64,000 nucleotides of DNA, from assembly GCA_947184155.2 (NCBI GenBank), contig CAMXCT020002358.1:509001-573000 (forward strand), read 5' to 3'. The position numbers and the translations under genes were made by a program. This stretch comes from Cladocopium goreaui. Lineage: Eukaryota > Sar > Dinophyceae > Suessiales > Symbiodiniaceae. The notes under the pieces were generated by a model, which saw nothing but the letters and a program-made list of their open reading frames with translations, did no database searches and was not told the DNA's origin. The number at the start of each line of letters is the position of its first letter. The stretch's first letter is position 1. Shown here one piece after another: positions 1 to 14,100 of the stretch.

Positions 1-51
1 ACCAAATGGTAGGATCCATGTAGCAAACCCCAAAAAAATAGACAAGGTGAA

Positions 52-153
52 CTGGTTGGTGGTTGAGCCCTACCCCTCTGAAAAATATGAGTCAGTTGTG
101 GGATGATGAAATTCCCAATATATCGAAAAATAAAGTCCCAAACCACCAACCAG
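52..153. mobile_element. MITE-C copy
   Basis: MITE-C: about 100-130-bp hairpin with ends CTGGTTGGTGGT.../...ACCACCAACCAG and a core with CAGTTGGGATGATGAAATTCC. No clear target duplication. Confidence 0.85.
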
Positions 154-286
154 TTAATTATACCAGTCTTTCAGGCAGATTTTACTCTGTTTGATCTTTT
201 TCAAAGCTGCTCTAAATCCGAAAATATATTTAAAAAAACACATCTGCAATGCCCGGAGATTATTCCCCGGTTGAACCACTATCATG

Positions 287-398
287 TACCCTCTGGTAAT
301 TTAACATAGCTATGGAAAGATCCACCATGCTATTCATGGGAAAATCCACTATTTCTATGGCCATTTTCAATAGCTATGTAACAAATTACCAGAGGGTA
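287..398. mobile_element. MITE-A copy
   Basis: MITE-A: about 105-bp near-perfect hairpin with ends TA-CCCTCTGGTAA...TTACCAGAGGG-TA. TA at both ends suggests a Tc1/mariner-type target duplication. Interior contains ATAGCTATGG and CCATTTTCAATAGC. Confidence 0.85.
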
Positions 399-478
399 CA
401 AAGTGGGGCCCCCTAGATAGCTAAGTTGGTGAACATAACTCCAATAACTATGGTTATGTTAGTTTACCAGGCCGGGTA
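397..478. mobile_element. Chimeric MITE-B/MITE-A element
   Basis: Left end is MITE-B (TACAAAGTGGGGCCCCC), right end is MITE-A in its variant form (TTTACCAGGCCGGGTA). It abuts the preceding MITE-A and shares its terminal TA. Confidence 0.7.
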
Positions 479-531
479 ATCGCAAGAATTTATTCAGAAC
501 GATCACGTTCTGGCAGCACCAGAGGGTGGCA

Positions 532-618
532 TTATTTGTGCTGAACCAAAAAGAAACGTTGCTTGCTCGACAAAAGTTCAGTTCCCATATGCTCCATGCC
601 ATCTTCCCCAACTTTTAC
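532..618 (-). other. Possible exon or exon-like fragment
   Basis: Minus-strand open segment after an AG|G acceptor: VKVGEDGMEHMGTELL and a further 12 codons to a TAA. Position and strand would suit a downstream exon of the V-ATPase gene, but I see no match to the family C-terminus, so the role is unknown. Confidence 0.3.
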
Positions 619-679
619 CTACATCCGGTCATTCTGGGAGGTAAATGTAATGTAAATGTGGGTAAATATGCCATACATC

Positions 680-800
680 TGGGTAAATTATAATATTTCA
701 ATAACCTGAATTAAGGCCATAAAAGGGGATGATTTCCCTTACTCAGAATTATTCCCAGTGAGGGAGAACAGTGAAGTTGTTATAATTTACTCAGATGTAT
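680..800. mobile_element. MITE-I copy
   Basis: MITE-I: TCTGGGTAAATTATAATATT left end, inverted at the right, core AAAAGGGGATGATTTCCCTT and GAGGGAGAACAGTGA. Confidence 0.72.
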
Positions 801-1034
801 AATCCATTGATTATTGGGCCTATATCCCAACTATGGTTTATATTCCCAACAATTGGGTATAACTATAACTATGGTGAAATAACACATAATAACACCATAT
901 CTTCAAATAATCCATTGAATGGTGGTGAAAAACCATTTATGGGCTTTATAAGTCCAATAACTACGGTAACTATATGGTTTATAGGTGATATTTTTCTATA
1001 GTTTTCAAACACCAAAGATTGCAGGTTGTGCTTC

Positions 1035-1135
1035 TCTGAGGCTGAAAACCCTGCAGGTGTGGCCGCTCGATCTGGGATCATCTCACTCGCAAGACGCGTG
1101 GTTATGCGTGGCTTCGGGATCCGCTTCGTTCATGG
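1035..1135. other. GC-rich exon-like islet, strand unresolved
   Basis: Unique GC-rich stretch between repeats. The plus strand is open (AENPAGVAARSGIISLARRV) after an AG|G. The minus strand has a GTGAGATG donor-like site at about 1,085. No family match. Confidence 0.3.
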
Positions 1136-1139
1136 ATTA

Positions 1140-1700
1140 GGATTAGGATTAGTGGATAACAATGGGAAAACCATGGGATAGTGATGGTTAATAGTGGTTA
1201 ATAGATGTTAGTAGTGATGATAACCCATGAATAGTGATTTAGAACCAATTTTTGGGTGGTTAGATTAATGTGGGTAAAACAATGCCATTCTTTTACCAGC
1301 CATGACTGGGAATGGCAAACATACCACCTCTAATTTTATGGTGACTGGGGGATGGTTTATTTATGGCATTGTTTTACCTACATTACTCTATTGAACACCC
1401 AAAAAATGGTTATAAATCACTCTATTCATGGATTATCATCACTATTCACATCTATTAACCACTATTAACCATTACTATCCCATGGTTTCCCCAATGTAAT
1501 CCACTATCATTATCCAATGATGGTTATCACCATTTAACCACCATCAACCACCATTATAATCACTATTAATCACTATAAAACACTATAAAACACTATTCAT
1601 GGCTTATAACCACCATTAACCACCAGTAACCAGTACTTAACCACCATTTAACCACCATTGACTACCATTAAATAACCATTAATGGCATTGTTCTACCCAC
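1140..1700. repeat. CACTATTAACCACC simple-sequence region
   Basis: Degenerate ATTAACCACC/CACTATAAAA units with inverted GGGTAAAACAATGCC; similar DNA at 20,505-20,880. Confidence 0.7.
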
Positions 1701-1787
1701 ATGATATCGTATGATCCCCGAGCAAATCATCAACAGCTGGCTGTTAAATTCAGCCAGTGACAGCCAGTCACCTGAGGAAGAGCCTCT

Positions 1788-1895
1788 GTGACGACGGGAT
1801 GATGATCAATCTCCATTTTTTTGAAACCGCCAATCTTCGGCGAGAAATGAGAAAGTTGGAACCAGGTCCTCCATGATTATCCGTATATTACTGCA
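1788..1895. repeat. Dispersed ~107-bp repeat
   Basis: About 85-90% by eye like 43,473-43,582 (GGGATGATGATCAATCTCCAT, TTGGAACCAGGTCCTCCATG). No inverted ends seen. Confidence 0.75.
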
Positions 1896-2042
1896 GTTAG
1901 AGGGTTAAATCCTCCATTATTATTCCAGTTAGAGGGTTCCAAACAACCAACCAGGACTGTATTTTATATTACTGTATTTTAAATCTCAGCCTCTTATTAT
2001 TGGTAAACTGGCGAAATGACCACTTCGCCAGTTCTGAGCTGC

Positions 2043-2101
2043 TGACGGCAAAGCGTTTCTCCCTACAGGACTTCTTGAAGCCATCAACGGCACTTCTGAA
2101 C
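2043..2101 (-). CDS. ATP6V1C: V-ATPase subunit C exon 15, last one found
   Basis: Residues 264-282, [19 protein letters not shown], matching the family block FRKxVDDFxxKxREKxFxVRDF. Acceptor CTGAG|G; proposed GC donor A|GCAGCT, so the next exon should restore an Arg/Ser before a DF-like pair. No convincing continuation was found between 1 and 2,042. Confidence 0.85.
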
Positions 2102-5100
2102 CTCAGAAACAAAGTGACGTCCTTTCTTTAATGGTAGTTCGTGAATGGTGAAATTTGATCACCTTGGATGTTGTTCATGATGAATTTCGAAACATCTCAA
2201 TTTTTGTTCAAAAATCTTTTTGATGTGGCAATTACTGTGAATGTGAATGGTCCATTTTGATGTTAGCTGTTATTGGATACATCCTGGACAATTGTTTTTC
2301 ATGGTGAATTTGACAATAATTCGTGGACAACTCAGGTGTCTGTTGATCGCCTAGAGATTCCTAAGGTTTCAGTGATGCTTCTCCACGGGATATTGTCCTT
2401 ACATTACTATACATTACTCACATTCCAAGTCCTTTAAAGACCCATTGTGCGGTCAACTGGCTTTCTCCTTCTTTGTCCAAACACGGTTACCCTCTGTCTA
2501 TTTAACATAGCAATGGAACATGGCCCAATGATGATTTAGAAAATGATGAGTTAGAAAATGATGATTTAGAAAAACAGTGCTCGATGTTTTTTGCATAGCA
2601 GTAACTCAAGGGTAGAAACATGTAGAACCCCAGAAATGCCATATCTAAATAAGCAGTGTTCTTAAAATCCCTCTATCATTCCATGTTACATCTGGTTACT
2701 GGTTGGTTTTCGCAGCTGCCACTGCAGAAGTCCTCCCTGTCTCGCGCAACGCGCCAAGGAGGTGGCATGACGACGCGCCACAAAGTGTTGCCGTCCTCGC
2801 TGCAACGGCTGGGGCCTAATCTTCTGATCTTGGTAGCTTGAGGAACTCACCAATATACCCTCTGGTAAACTTACACTAGACGACGGATGGCCCGAGAGCG
2901 TAGAGGAGCAGGGTCTTCTCTTGTTAGTATGGAGACGCAATTTTAGAAACGATGTATGAAAGATGTGTTATAGGCAGTCGAGAAGAGGAGTATCAAGACA
3001 GGACAGTGAGAAGTGCAAGACAGTAGTTTGCATCGCAAACACTTTTACAAACAGACGCTTTTTACACACAGACGCTTTTAAACAAAAAGCTTTTACACAC
3101 AGAGGCTTTTACACAAACACTTTGACACAAATACTTTTACACACAGAAGCTTTTACATACAAACACTTTTACGCACAGACGCTTTTACACACAAACCCTT
3201 TGACACACAGACGCTTTTACACACAGACGCTTTTTACACACAGACGCTTTTTACACACAGACGCTGTCACACACAAACACATGTACACACAGAGGCTTTT
3301 ACAAAAACACTTTTACACAAACACTTTGACACAAACACTTTTACACACAGAAGCTTTTACATACAAACACTTTTACACACAGACGCTTTTACACACAAAC
3401 GCTTTGACACACAGACGCTTTTACACACAGACAACCTCTACACACAGACGCTTTTTACACGCAAACGCTTTCACACACAAACACATTTACACACAGAGGC
3501 TTTTACACAGAAACACTTGAACACAAACACTTTTACACACAAACACTTTTACACACAGACGCTTTTACACACAGACACTTTGACACACAGACGCTTTGAC
3601 ACACAGACTCTTTTACACACAGAGACTTTTACACACAAACACTTTTACACACAGACGCTTTTACACACAGACACTTTGACACACAGACGCTTTGACACAC
3701 AGACTCTTTTACACACAGAGACTTTTACACACAGACGCTTTTTACACACAGGCGCTTTTACACACAGACAAGAACGGCACAAGTAAAATTGCACTTTTAC
3801 CTCAGTTTTTGCCGATCGACCCTCATTTCGTGCGAAAGGGTTGCTCCAGGACAAGTCAAATCGCAGTTTTACCTCAGTTTTTGCCGATCGACCCTCATTT
3901 CGTGCGAAAGGGTTGCTCCAGGACAAGTCAAATCGCAATTTTACCTCAGTTTTTGCCGATCGACCCTCATTTCGTGCGAAAGGGTTGCTCCAGGACAAGT
4001 CAAATCGCAATTTTACCTCAGTTTTTGCCGATCGACCTTCATTTCGTGCGAAAGGGTTGCTCCGGGGCAAGTCAAATCGCAGTTTTACCTCAGTTTTTGC
4101 CGATCGACCCTCATTTCGTGCGAAAGGGTTGCTCCGGGGCAAGTCAAATCGCACTTTTACCTCAGTTTTTGCCGATCGACCCTCATTTCGTGCGAAAGGG
4201 TTGCTCCGGGGCAAGTCAAATCGCAATTTTACCTCAGTTTTTGCCGATCGACCCTCATTTCGTGCGAAAGGGTTGGCGTTTCGTGACTCGCCGCCGGCAC
4301 CACCCTCGGCCTTAAGAGAGAAAGATAAAGAAGGCGAGAGAGAGAAAAGAGAGAGAGATGTGAGAGAAGATGTGAAGATGAGCAGATGTGAAGATGAGCA
4401 GATGTGAAGATGAGAAGATGTGAGAGAAGGTGTGAAGATGAGCAGATGTGAAGATGAGCAGATGTGAGAGAAGATGTGAAGATGAGCAGATGTGAAGATG
4501 AGCAGATGTGAGAGAAGATGTGAAGATGAGCAGATGTGAGAGAAGATGTGAGAGAATATCTAAGAGAAGATGTGAGAGAAGATGTGAAGATGAGCAGATG
4601 TGAGAGAAGATGTGAGAGAGATGTGAGAGAAGATGTGAAGATGAGCAGATGTGAAGATGTGAGAGAAGGTGTGAAGATGAGCAGATGTGAAGATGAGCAG
4701 ATGTGAAGATGAGCAGATGTGAGAGAAGATGTGAAGATGAGCAGATGTGAAGATGAGAAGATGTGAAAGAAGGTGTGAAGATGAGCAGATGTGAAGATGA
4801 GCAGATGTGAAGATGAGCAGATGTGAAGATGAACAGATGTGAAGATGAGAAGATGTGAAGATGAGATGTGAAGATGAGAAGATGTTTTACAGACCCCCAC
4901 TATTGGAAGAACCCTGCGCTCAGACGCTCTCGGGAAAAAAGCTATTGAAAATGGCAATTTATAGTGGATTTTCCCATGAAAAATGGTGATTTTCCATAGC
5001 TATGTTAGTTTACCAGAGGGTAACACCAAGCTGAAAAAAGCACACAAACTGTTGCTGAATGTTAAACTGTTAATCAAACTTGATTGGTTGATTTAATTAC

Positions 5101-8100
5101 CAATCAACCACTGATTATCACACTCAGACAATATTAGACTTGATTACCAATGATTACTCTTGTTTTAAAATCAAACTGTTGTTGAATATGATACTGTTAA
5201 TTTTACAGGTTGATATCAAAACCATATCCCCATGAAAGCAATGCCCAGGTACTACCCCATGACTGGTTGCTTTTCACACCTATAGCCATGAAAGTATCCA
5301 GTGATGCAAGGCAAATGCCCATAAGTATTTAAATGTATTCCATATGATATCTTCATATTATCAATGCTTATCAACCACTTTCTACCTCAGGATAACCCAC
5401 ACTAGATATACCATCTGGTTATTGAACATAGCCATGGAAAGATCCACCATTTTTCATAGGTAAACCATCTATTTCTATGGGCCATCTATACCATGGCTAT
5501 GTTAAATAACTAGAGGGTACATCATATTAAATCCCATTCAACCACCATAAAATCCCATTAAAGTCCCAATGTATTCCATATATATATATATAAAACCATT
5601 GGGATACAAAGTACTGGTTGTGTCATTTTACATCCCCCAAAAAAACAATCGTGTCGTGGATCCTCTCCGGTCCAAACCTTGCCATTTTCATTGGCCCATT
5701 GGCCTCTGCCCTGAGGCATCCCTCAGATTTTCCCAGCGACGTGCCTTGTCATCCACTCCTTTGAACTGTCTTGCGGACATTGGCCTTGATTTGAAAGCGA
5801 TTTTCCAATGAAATACCCTCCGGTAAATTCACATAGACCCTGGCAGGTAGGGGTTGGAAGACTGGTGTCCACTAAAAATCGCTGATTTTCAGGGTCGAAC
5901 TGTTAATTTACTAGAGGGTACATGGGCTAAAAAACATATGCAGTGGACATTTCAGGACCCTGAAATAAAGCTACTGTACCATCTAAAGTAATATTTTGGG
6001 GTGTGTCACCTTGCATAGTCCTTACATACATAGTCCTTACATAGGCGGTTTGTATGGTAGGTATCTCCAATAAATTTGTACCTGAAACAACCATTGACAT
6101 ATGGGCCGGACCAAGAAATTCGATCAGCTTATCAACAAGAATGAACATATATTATATACATCAGCAACCATGATAATAATAATGTGTAATATCATGTTAT
6201 GTATATACCTTTGCTATTTTGTCATGCAGAAAATAAAACAGATTTTCTCGATGTCCCACATGGATGAGGCAATGAAAAGGTGAGCCATATTTATGGCTGG
6301 GTACTCCATACTCTCATTTGCAGTGACTGGTTGGTGGTTGACCTACTTGGTTAATGGTGATTAATGGTGGTTAATGATAATTAATGATGGTTGATGATGG
6401 TTGATGATGGTTGATGATGGTTGCTGATGGTTCTCTGGTTGGCGGTTGACCTACCCCTCTGAAAATGATGGAGTTCGTCAGTTGGGATGATGAAATTCCC
6501 AAGATGATGGGAAAACTAAAATTCATGTTCCAAACCACCAACCAGCTAGAAACTATAAAACGATATATCTATATATAGATTTATAATCAAAGGAAGTTTA
6601 GATGTCTACTATAATATAGCGATATAATATTATAATATATTACATCCAATATTCCCATCCAGAATTGTTGCAAACAAAATCTGCTTGGTGGTATACCAAA
6701 ACCCCTCTGAAAATTGATGGAGTGAAAGTCAGTTGGGATGATGACATTCCCATATATGAAATGGAACATAAAATTCATGTTCCAAACCACCAACCAGAAA
6801 TGCACAATGCTATAGGGTAGATGTTCATTTCCTGGGGAGCCATTTCATCCCCGCCAACCATTTTAGGGATTCCGTTATCCGCAGAAGTTGTTTCACTTGC
6901 CAAGTTGCACGATGTTTTCCTGCATGGTGTGGTACGTCTTGAGAAAATCGTCCTAGCAAGTTTGCAGCGGAAAGCCAGTCGTGCTATTCAGCTGGACATT
7001 CCCCACACTGATGCTGATGATGTTGATGATGCTGAGGATGATGCTGAGGACAAGGATGATGATGATGCTGATGATGTTGATGTTGATGATGATGATGAGG
7101 ATGAGGATGAGGACGACGACGACAATTGTTTTAGCACAATGAGCATTGTGAGTTAATTAATTTGCTATCCAGTGGTGAACGGAGGAAGCGGTTTGGAGCT
7201 AGGATGCAGCTACGCAGCAAGAGTTTCCCGTTTCCACACAATGGTGAAGAAATGTTGATCATTCATAGATATCTATAGATGATGATCATGAAAATATGTG
7301 AATTATTGTGAATTACCTATAGGTTCTAGATATTTATAGATGATGATCATGAAAATTCATGAACATATGTGAATTACCTCATTTGGCTTCCAAAAATATG
7401 GCTATCCACATCCAAGTCATGGGATTGCTGCTGCCACTTCCACGCCTCTCCACCACGTGGCACAATCACGGGAATCGTCGTCAGATGTTCGGTCCTTAGC
7501 ATTTTTTTTTTACCACTCATCTAAGGATCTTTACCAACCATTTGAAGGGATATTGTGGGATATATATATAATAAATAATAATAAATAATCATAATAATTA
7601 TAATTATGAAAAAAGGGGGGGTACCATAAAAATGTGTCATATAAAGTGACTATTTGAAGGGTACCCCCACAATTAATAAACCATAATTTATTAATCCGGA
7701 GATGATATTACAACATATTCATTGAGTTCCATCCGAACGGTTGACACGTTTGACACCAAAGATTCACGGTTCACTTCCTTCGTATTTGATGGGAAACACC
7801 AAGTTTATGCCCTCCGTTGATCAACACTTTGATCCTTTTTACCGTTGGGAAATTGTGACAACTCATAATATTTTATCACATCTATATATATATATATGGG
7901 AAAATATGATAGTGCACATCTATTATTCCATATATATATATATATTCTATATATATATACACATAACATTGGCACAGGTGATTTTCCTTATCATATTTTC
8001 CCATCTATAAACCGTGCAGGGCACAAGATCATGAAACTCCAGCACCAACTCAGCCGCTGAGTCCAGCTATTTGCAGCGCGATGTGCTAATCACACCACGC

Positions 8101-11100
8101 AACTTTGTTTCCACATACCCTCTGGCAAACATGCTTTTTATAGTTGAAAATTGCTTTTTGTAGTTGATTTACCCATTTAAAATGGTGATTTACCCATTTA
8201 AAATGGCGATTTCCATAGTTATGTTAGTTTACCAGAAGGTATGTCTGGAGAAAACCCAATTTAGTTGGACGATTTGCCTGATTTTCTGTAGCTATATGTG
8301 GGTTTCCATGGAAAATGGGGGTAACCGTTACACCCAATAGCTGGATCGTTTATTTCATGGAAAATCCCAATCTAACATGGATGATAACTAGGGATCCTTT
8401 TTGACGAAAGCTCCATATGAAAATTGCGAACAAGCTAGAGATTCAAAGCTCAATCGAATCAATCTGGTGAAATGATGGATTTGTGCCTTCAAGGATCAGA
8501 TAGGCCTCTGAACATGGCTACTTGCGCAGTTCCAGTGAACTAAGTGGCTATATAGCCATAGTCATAGGAGTTATATTCCAACTAATAGGTGTTCTGTAGA
8601 ACCATAGTTGGGATATGACTAGTTGGGATATGACTAAACACCTATTAGTTGGGATATGACTCCTATGACTAGTTATAGTTATAAGTTCTACCAATTTTTT
8701 AAACCTCAGTCCTACACCCCCACATAGATACAAAGTGGGGCCCCCTAGATAGCTAAGTTGGTTTATAACTCCAATAACTTTGGTCTATGGTACTTATAAC
8801 GAACTAGTTATTGGGGCTTTTGTTAACCAACTAACATCACTAGGGGGCTTCACATTGTAGAGACATAAACTTACCATTTTGTTTCCCCTTAATGTCCGCC
8901 TTGGGTTGCCCGCAATGGGCTGGGATCCTACTTTTGGGATGACCAAGTGGCAGTGCTTGGGCTGGGATTTTTCTTGGGATATTGGGAGGGTCTAGGACCA
9001 TAACACAAAATATACTATAATGTTAGTAAAACATTAATAAACTTTAAGTACCATCCCCAATTTCACCATTTTTAAAATGGTACGTTTACCATTCCCAGTC
9101 ATGGGTGGTAAACATGGCATTGTTTTACCCACATTAATCTGGAAAAATATACAAAAATCATGTTCCAGTCACCACCAACCAGACATCTTTACCCTCTGAT
9201 AAATTAACATAGACCCTGGCAGTCATCGGGGTTGGAAGACTAGTTTCCATTAAAAATTGGTGATTTTCAGGGTCAACAAGTTAATTTACCAGAGGGTATA
9301 TTCCATTGATCCATTGATATTCCATTCATATTCCAATATCTATATAATTTTGATCCATTAATATTCCAATGGATCAATTAATCTATACAGGGTGGGGCCC
9401 CCAAGATAGCTAAGTTGGTTTATAAGTGGTTTTACAATGGTTTATGGTAGATATAACTGTAGTTAATGGGGGTTATAATGGTTTACAAACCAACTTATAA
9501 CTGGGGGGCCCCATCCTGTATGATATTAATGGTAATCCCCTTTTTTTCAGATCTTCAGACTGATCTCACCCGAAGAGGTCGTGGCCGAGGCACGAGATGA
9601 AGTCATCGTCTGCGCCCCCATCAGCTTTGACTCTGTCGGGTGTCAGGACGTCGATCAGATCACGTCCTGGCCACGGAGCCTCCGGTTTTTACCACGCAAA
9701 CATGGTAAAAGTACGACGGTTGTGGTGTAAAATTCATCATTTTTAAGGGGGTTGAGGTCAAACTCAGCTGGTTGTGGAGATTGTTCTTCTCATATTTCAA
9801 CTTTTCCGTTCGTCTTTTTTCATTGGGGATCCGGCAACTTGTTCATTTCTCTTCTGTTTTGCTTATAACAAGCCCCAAACAGATGCCGACCAGTCGAAAA
9901 CTTGGAATCATATGGTAAACATCATCGAACCACACTTTTCCTGGAAACACTCCTATTGGCATCTCTTTTAGCCATTAGTATTATCCATTCTTCACCAGTA
10001 TATCAGCCATATAAAATCATACACAACAATAGGATCAGCTATACAACATGACCATTTTTTATAGTTAAGCTAAATCCCGACATTTTACTTATTAATCGCA
10101 CCAAAATAATATCAAACCATCTAAAAAACATTTAAACAAACATTAGAACACCACATTAAATCAATCTAAACCGGTCTCAACCATATAAAATGACATTTTT
10201 TCATGCCCAAAATGCTCCATGGTGCTGGAATATTTATCTACAAAACTGGGCCATTTTTGGGGTAAATGTAGGTGTGCATATTCCAGTACCATGGTTCGCA
10301 TCTGGGATACTGGAACTATAGTTCAACTATGTCTGCTTGGTGGTTTGGAACATGAATTTTATTTTTCCCATCATATTGGGAATTTCATCATCCCAACTGA
10401 CTTTCACTCCATCATTTTTCAGAGGGGGAGGTATACCATTAACCATATATATATACATATCATGTAAACATATAAATAATATAGATATCCCACAACAAAC
10501 ATATCCCACATTAATCATCAAAACCATCTACATTTGATCAACCATAGATAATCATTAACACATCCCAAAACCATAGTTATTATTTAATAAACCATTCGAT
10601 ATCAACCATGAACCATAGATAATCATCATTTGAACATCCGACATTTCACATCTCAAAACGCCCACCGCATGTTGTCTCCCGACCAGCCAATCTGCCCCAG
10701 GTCCAGTCCTGCCAGGTTGGCCGCATCCTTCTTGGCCAAACTACCTGTGACAACTCCGTTGAATCAATGGACACAACCAGCAATAGCTGGATGGTGCCAA
10801 TCAGGGACATCCCATTAAATGAGGAAAATTCCCATGAACATGGAAAAATTAACTATTAGTGAATTTATACTTTACCATCTGGTTATTTAACATAGCCATG
10901 GAAAATCACCATTTTTAATAGGTAAACCTCCATAAATGGGCCATTTTCCATGGCTATGTTAAATAACCAGAGGGTACTAGATGTGGATGGAAGAAATAAT
11001 TGGATAAACACCCTAAAACCATCTATATCATAGGGATATAACCTTATATATAGTGGGTTTCCATCAATGGAGGTACCTCAATAGCTGGATGGTTTATCAG

Positions 11101-14100
11101 GGAAATTCCCATTAACATGGATGATAACTAGGGGTACCACCATTTATGGAATATGATGTGGATGGAAGAAATCTATGGAAAAAACAACTATAGAAAATCT
11201 AGGGATGACTGGGATAATTAACTATTAGTGAATTTATAATTTACTAGCAATCTGATTTGGATGGTTGCGAAATCCTGAACCACCTTGGATGGTTGACCTT
11301 GGATGGTTGAAACCCTATAAATAATGGGATGTTTACCATCTATCAACTGGTGATTCGGATTTCGCTGGCCCATCCACAGTATTTTTGGTGGATTTGTTGT
11401 TCTTTTGGGTCAAAAGCCTGCGCCAGGTTTGTCAATCCATCATGCTTACTGGTGCGTTTGACGTAGGGTTGCTGGATGGGTTGCTGGGGGTTGCTGGGAT
11501 GATGACATTCCTAGTGATGACTGGGATCATTCCCGAAAATTCCCTAAGTTTAGCACGCATCAGATTTAGCATGGGTCATATTCCAAATCCCATGTTGAAA
11601 ACTCGTGAAATTCCATGTTTTCATCATGGATTTGCTGATTCGGGACCACCAAAAGTATTGGATTCCCCATTGGATTTCCGAGAAAATCAATTCCATCATC
11701 TTCAGCAACTCCAAGTCCGAAAAAACCGGTCAACCAATCCGCCATTTTACCATGTTTTTTCCCCCGACAGTCAGCAGCTTGTCACAAATCTTGGATGACC
11801 CTCGGTGATTTTCCAACAAAAAAACACTTGGTGAATCATCACACTTAGTAAGTTGGGAAAAAACAGTTCATAAGCCAGTTTCAATGGCTATGTTAGTCAT
11901 TACCAGAGGGTAACCTTGTTGCTGGTTCATCCCAGTCAGTGGGTTATACCATGTTATAACCCTAGTTATAAGTGGATTAAGCCTATTTTGACCATTTATA
12001 AGTACCAGGTGCTGCTTTTCCAGTTATAAATGGATTATATCCCTTGAAAACTACATCGATATATCAACAAAAGCCAGCCTGTGACATTGGACAACTAAAC
12101 GCACCAACGAATCGCGAACTCACGAACGCAATGGGCACCACCTTGTAGCCCATATGCGAACCATGGTGCTGGAATATGCACACCAACATTTACCCGAGCA
12201 AAATCGCCCAGTTTTGTAGGTAAATATACCCCGCACCATGGAGAATCTGAGTATGGGACAAAACACCATTTTTAACGTATTTACTTGGAAGGTCTGGGTA
12301 GACACATGGTGATTAGAGAGTTCCAAATGGGAAAGGATACCTGAAAATGTTTGGAAAACTTCAACAAATTCATGGACAGGTGGATTCCCATATTATATCG
12401 TTGGATACTGGTGGATCAAAAATCATGATCCAACCATTACTGATATATGATATATTTTATATATGATCCTCTAATACTTGGTGGATCATCCGATCATCCG
12501 ATCATCAGTTATAAGTTGGTTTGTAAACCATTATAACCCCCATTAACTATAGTTATATCAAGTTATATCTACCATAAACCATTGAATTCAACCACTTATG
12601 TTCACCAACTTAGCTACGCTATCGACTGGGGGCCCCAGCCTGGTTTAGGGTTTAGGGTTATTTCACCGAAGAACCGATTCATGGGATCCACACAGCTGAA
12701 CAAAATTGGGACTCCCAACTCATCTGCGTTTTGAAGTCGTTGAACTGCGCGGTCTTATTCCTGGCTTCCTCGTCAATGTGGTTCACCGTGGACCTTGGCC
12801 AAATCGCGGCTGGAAATTCTGGGGGGATTAGCCTCTGGTAATGACTAACATAGCATGACTAACAGTTTGCTATTGAAAATGGCCATAGAAATAGTGAGTT
12901 TTCTCATTAAAAATGGTGATTTTCCATAGTTCTGTTAGTTTACCAGGCCGGGTACAATGATTACAATGGATTGATCTGAGTTTAATGTGGCTGGATGTGG
13001 CTGGTTAAGACTGATAGTGTAGCTTTGAGTTCAACACTATTTATACTAATTGTACACATATACAGAATTATCTATCTATCTATCTATCTATCTACCTATC
13101 TATCGATCTATCGATCTATCGATCTATCGATCTATCGATCTATCAATCTATCTATCTATCTATCGATCTATCGATCTATCTATCTATCTATCTATCGATC
13201 TATCGATCTATCGATCTATCGATCTATCGATCTATCGATCTATCTATCTACCTATCTATCGATCTATAGATCTATCGATCTATCGATCTATCTATCGATC
13301 TATCGATCTATCTATCTATCTATCTATCGATCTATCGACCTATCTATCTATCTATCTACCTATCTATCGATCTATCGATCTATCGATCTATCGATCTATC
13401 TATCTATCTATCGATCTATCGATCTATCTATCTATCTATCTATCTATTACGTATACACACGTGGAAGGTTCCTAGAGAGGGATTTGTTCGTAAATAATGG
13501 ATACCCTCTGGTAATGACTAACAGTTTGCTATTGAAAATTGCCATAGAAATAGTTGATTTACCCATATAAAAACGGTGATTTTCCATAGTTTTTTGTATG
13601 TTTACCAGAGGGTACACGGGGTCTCACCCCTCCAGTTATCCAACTGTTGGTGAAACCATAGATTTCACCAAACACGGGCCTCACCGGACCTAGCTGGTAG
13701 CTTTAAGCTACCAATTTTCTTGAAAAGGATGATGTTTTTTATCCAATATGGCTTTAATATGGTTTTATATGGTTTAATATGGTTTTGAATGGTTTAATAG
13801 AGAATATATCTTGCGAAGATAAAGGATCTTTTGGAGATACCACCAAATATTTATCCCATTGTTATCCAATGATATCTGGTTGGTGGTATACCTACCCCTC
13901 TCAAAAATGATGGAGTTCGTCAGTTGGGATGATGAAGTTCCCAATAGATGGAAACATAAAAAATGTTCCAAACCACCAACCAGTTACATATATATATATC
14001 TATACATGTGTACATAGAGAAATGTACATTCATAGAGTATGATAATTACAAATAATGGATACACTTTCCCATATTGCCAATGTTTCTCCTTCACACATTT

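Noticed and set aside
6821-7156. Plus-strand acidic 111-codon ORF
   Set aside because: Antisense to exon 12 and driven by a GAT microsatellite.
8000-8095. Minus block [18 protein letters not shown] with good boundaries
   Set aside because: Inside intron 10; exons 10 and 11 join in phase and by homology.
9551-9704. Plus-strand exon with textbook polypyrimidine acceptor
   Set aside because: Antisense mirror frame of exon 10, which matches subunit C.
11385-11798. 137-codon plus ORF and an open minus block ([18 protein letters not shown])
   Set aside because: Lies inside intron 8; exons 8 and 9 join perfectly without it, the plus ORF has no ATG start near its beginning and no family match.
13050-13570. 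[10 protein letters not shown] ORFs
   Set aside because: Translation of a tetranucleotide microsatellite.
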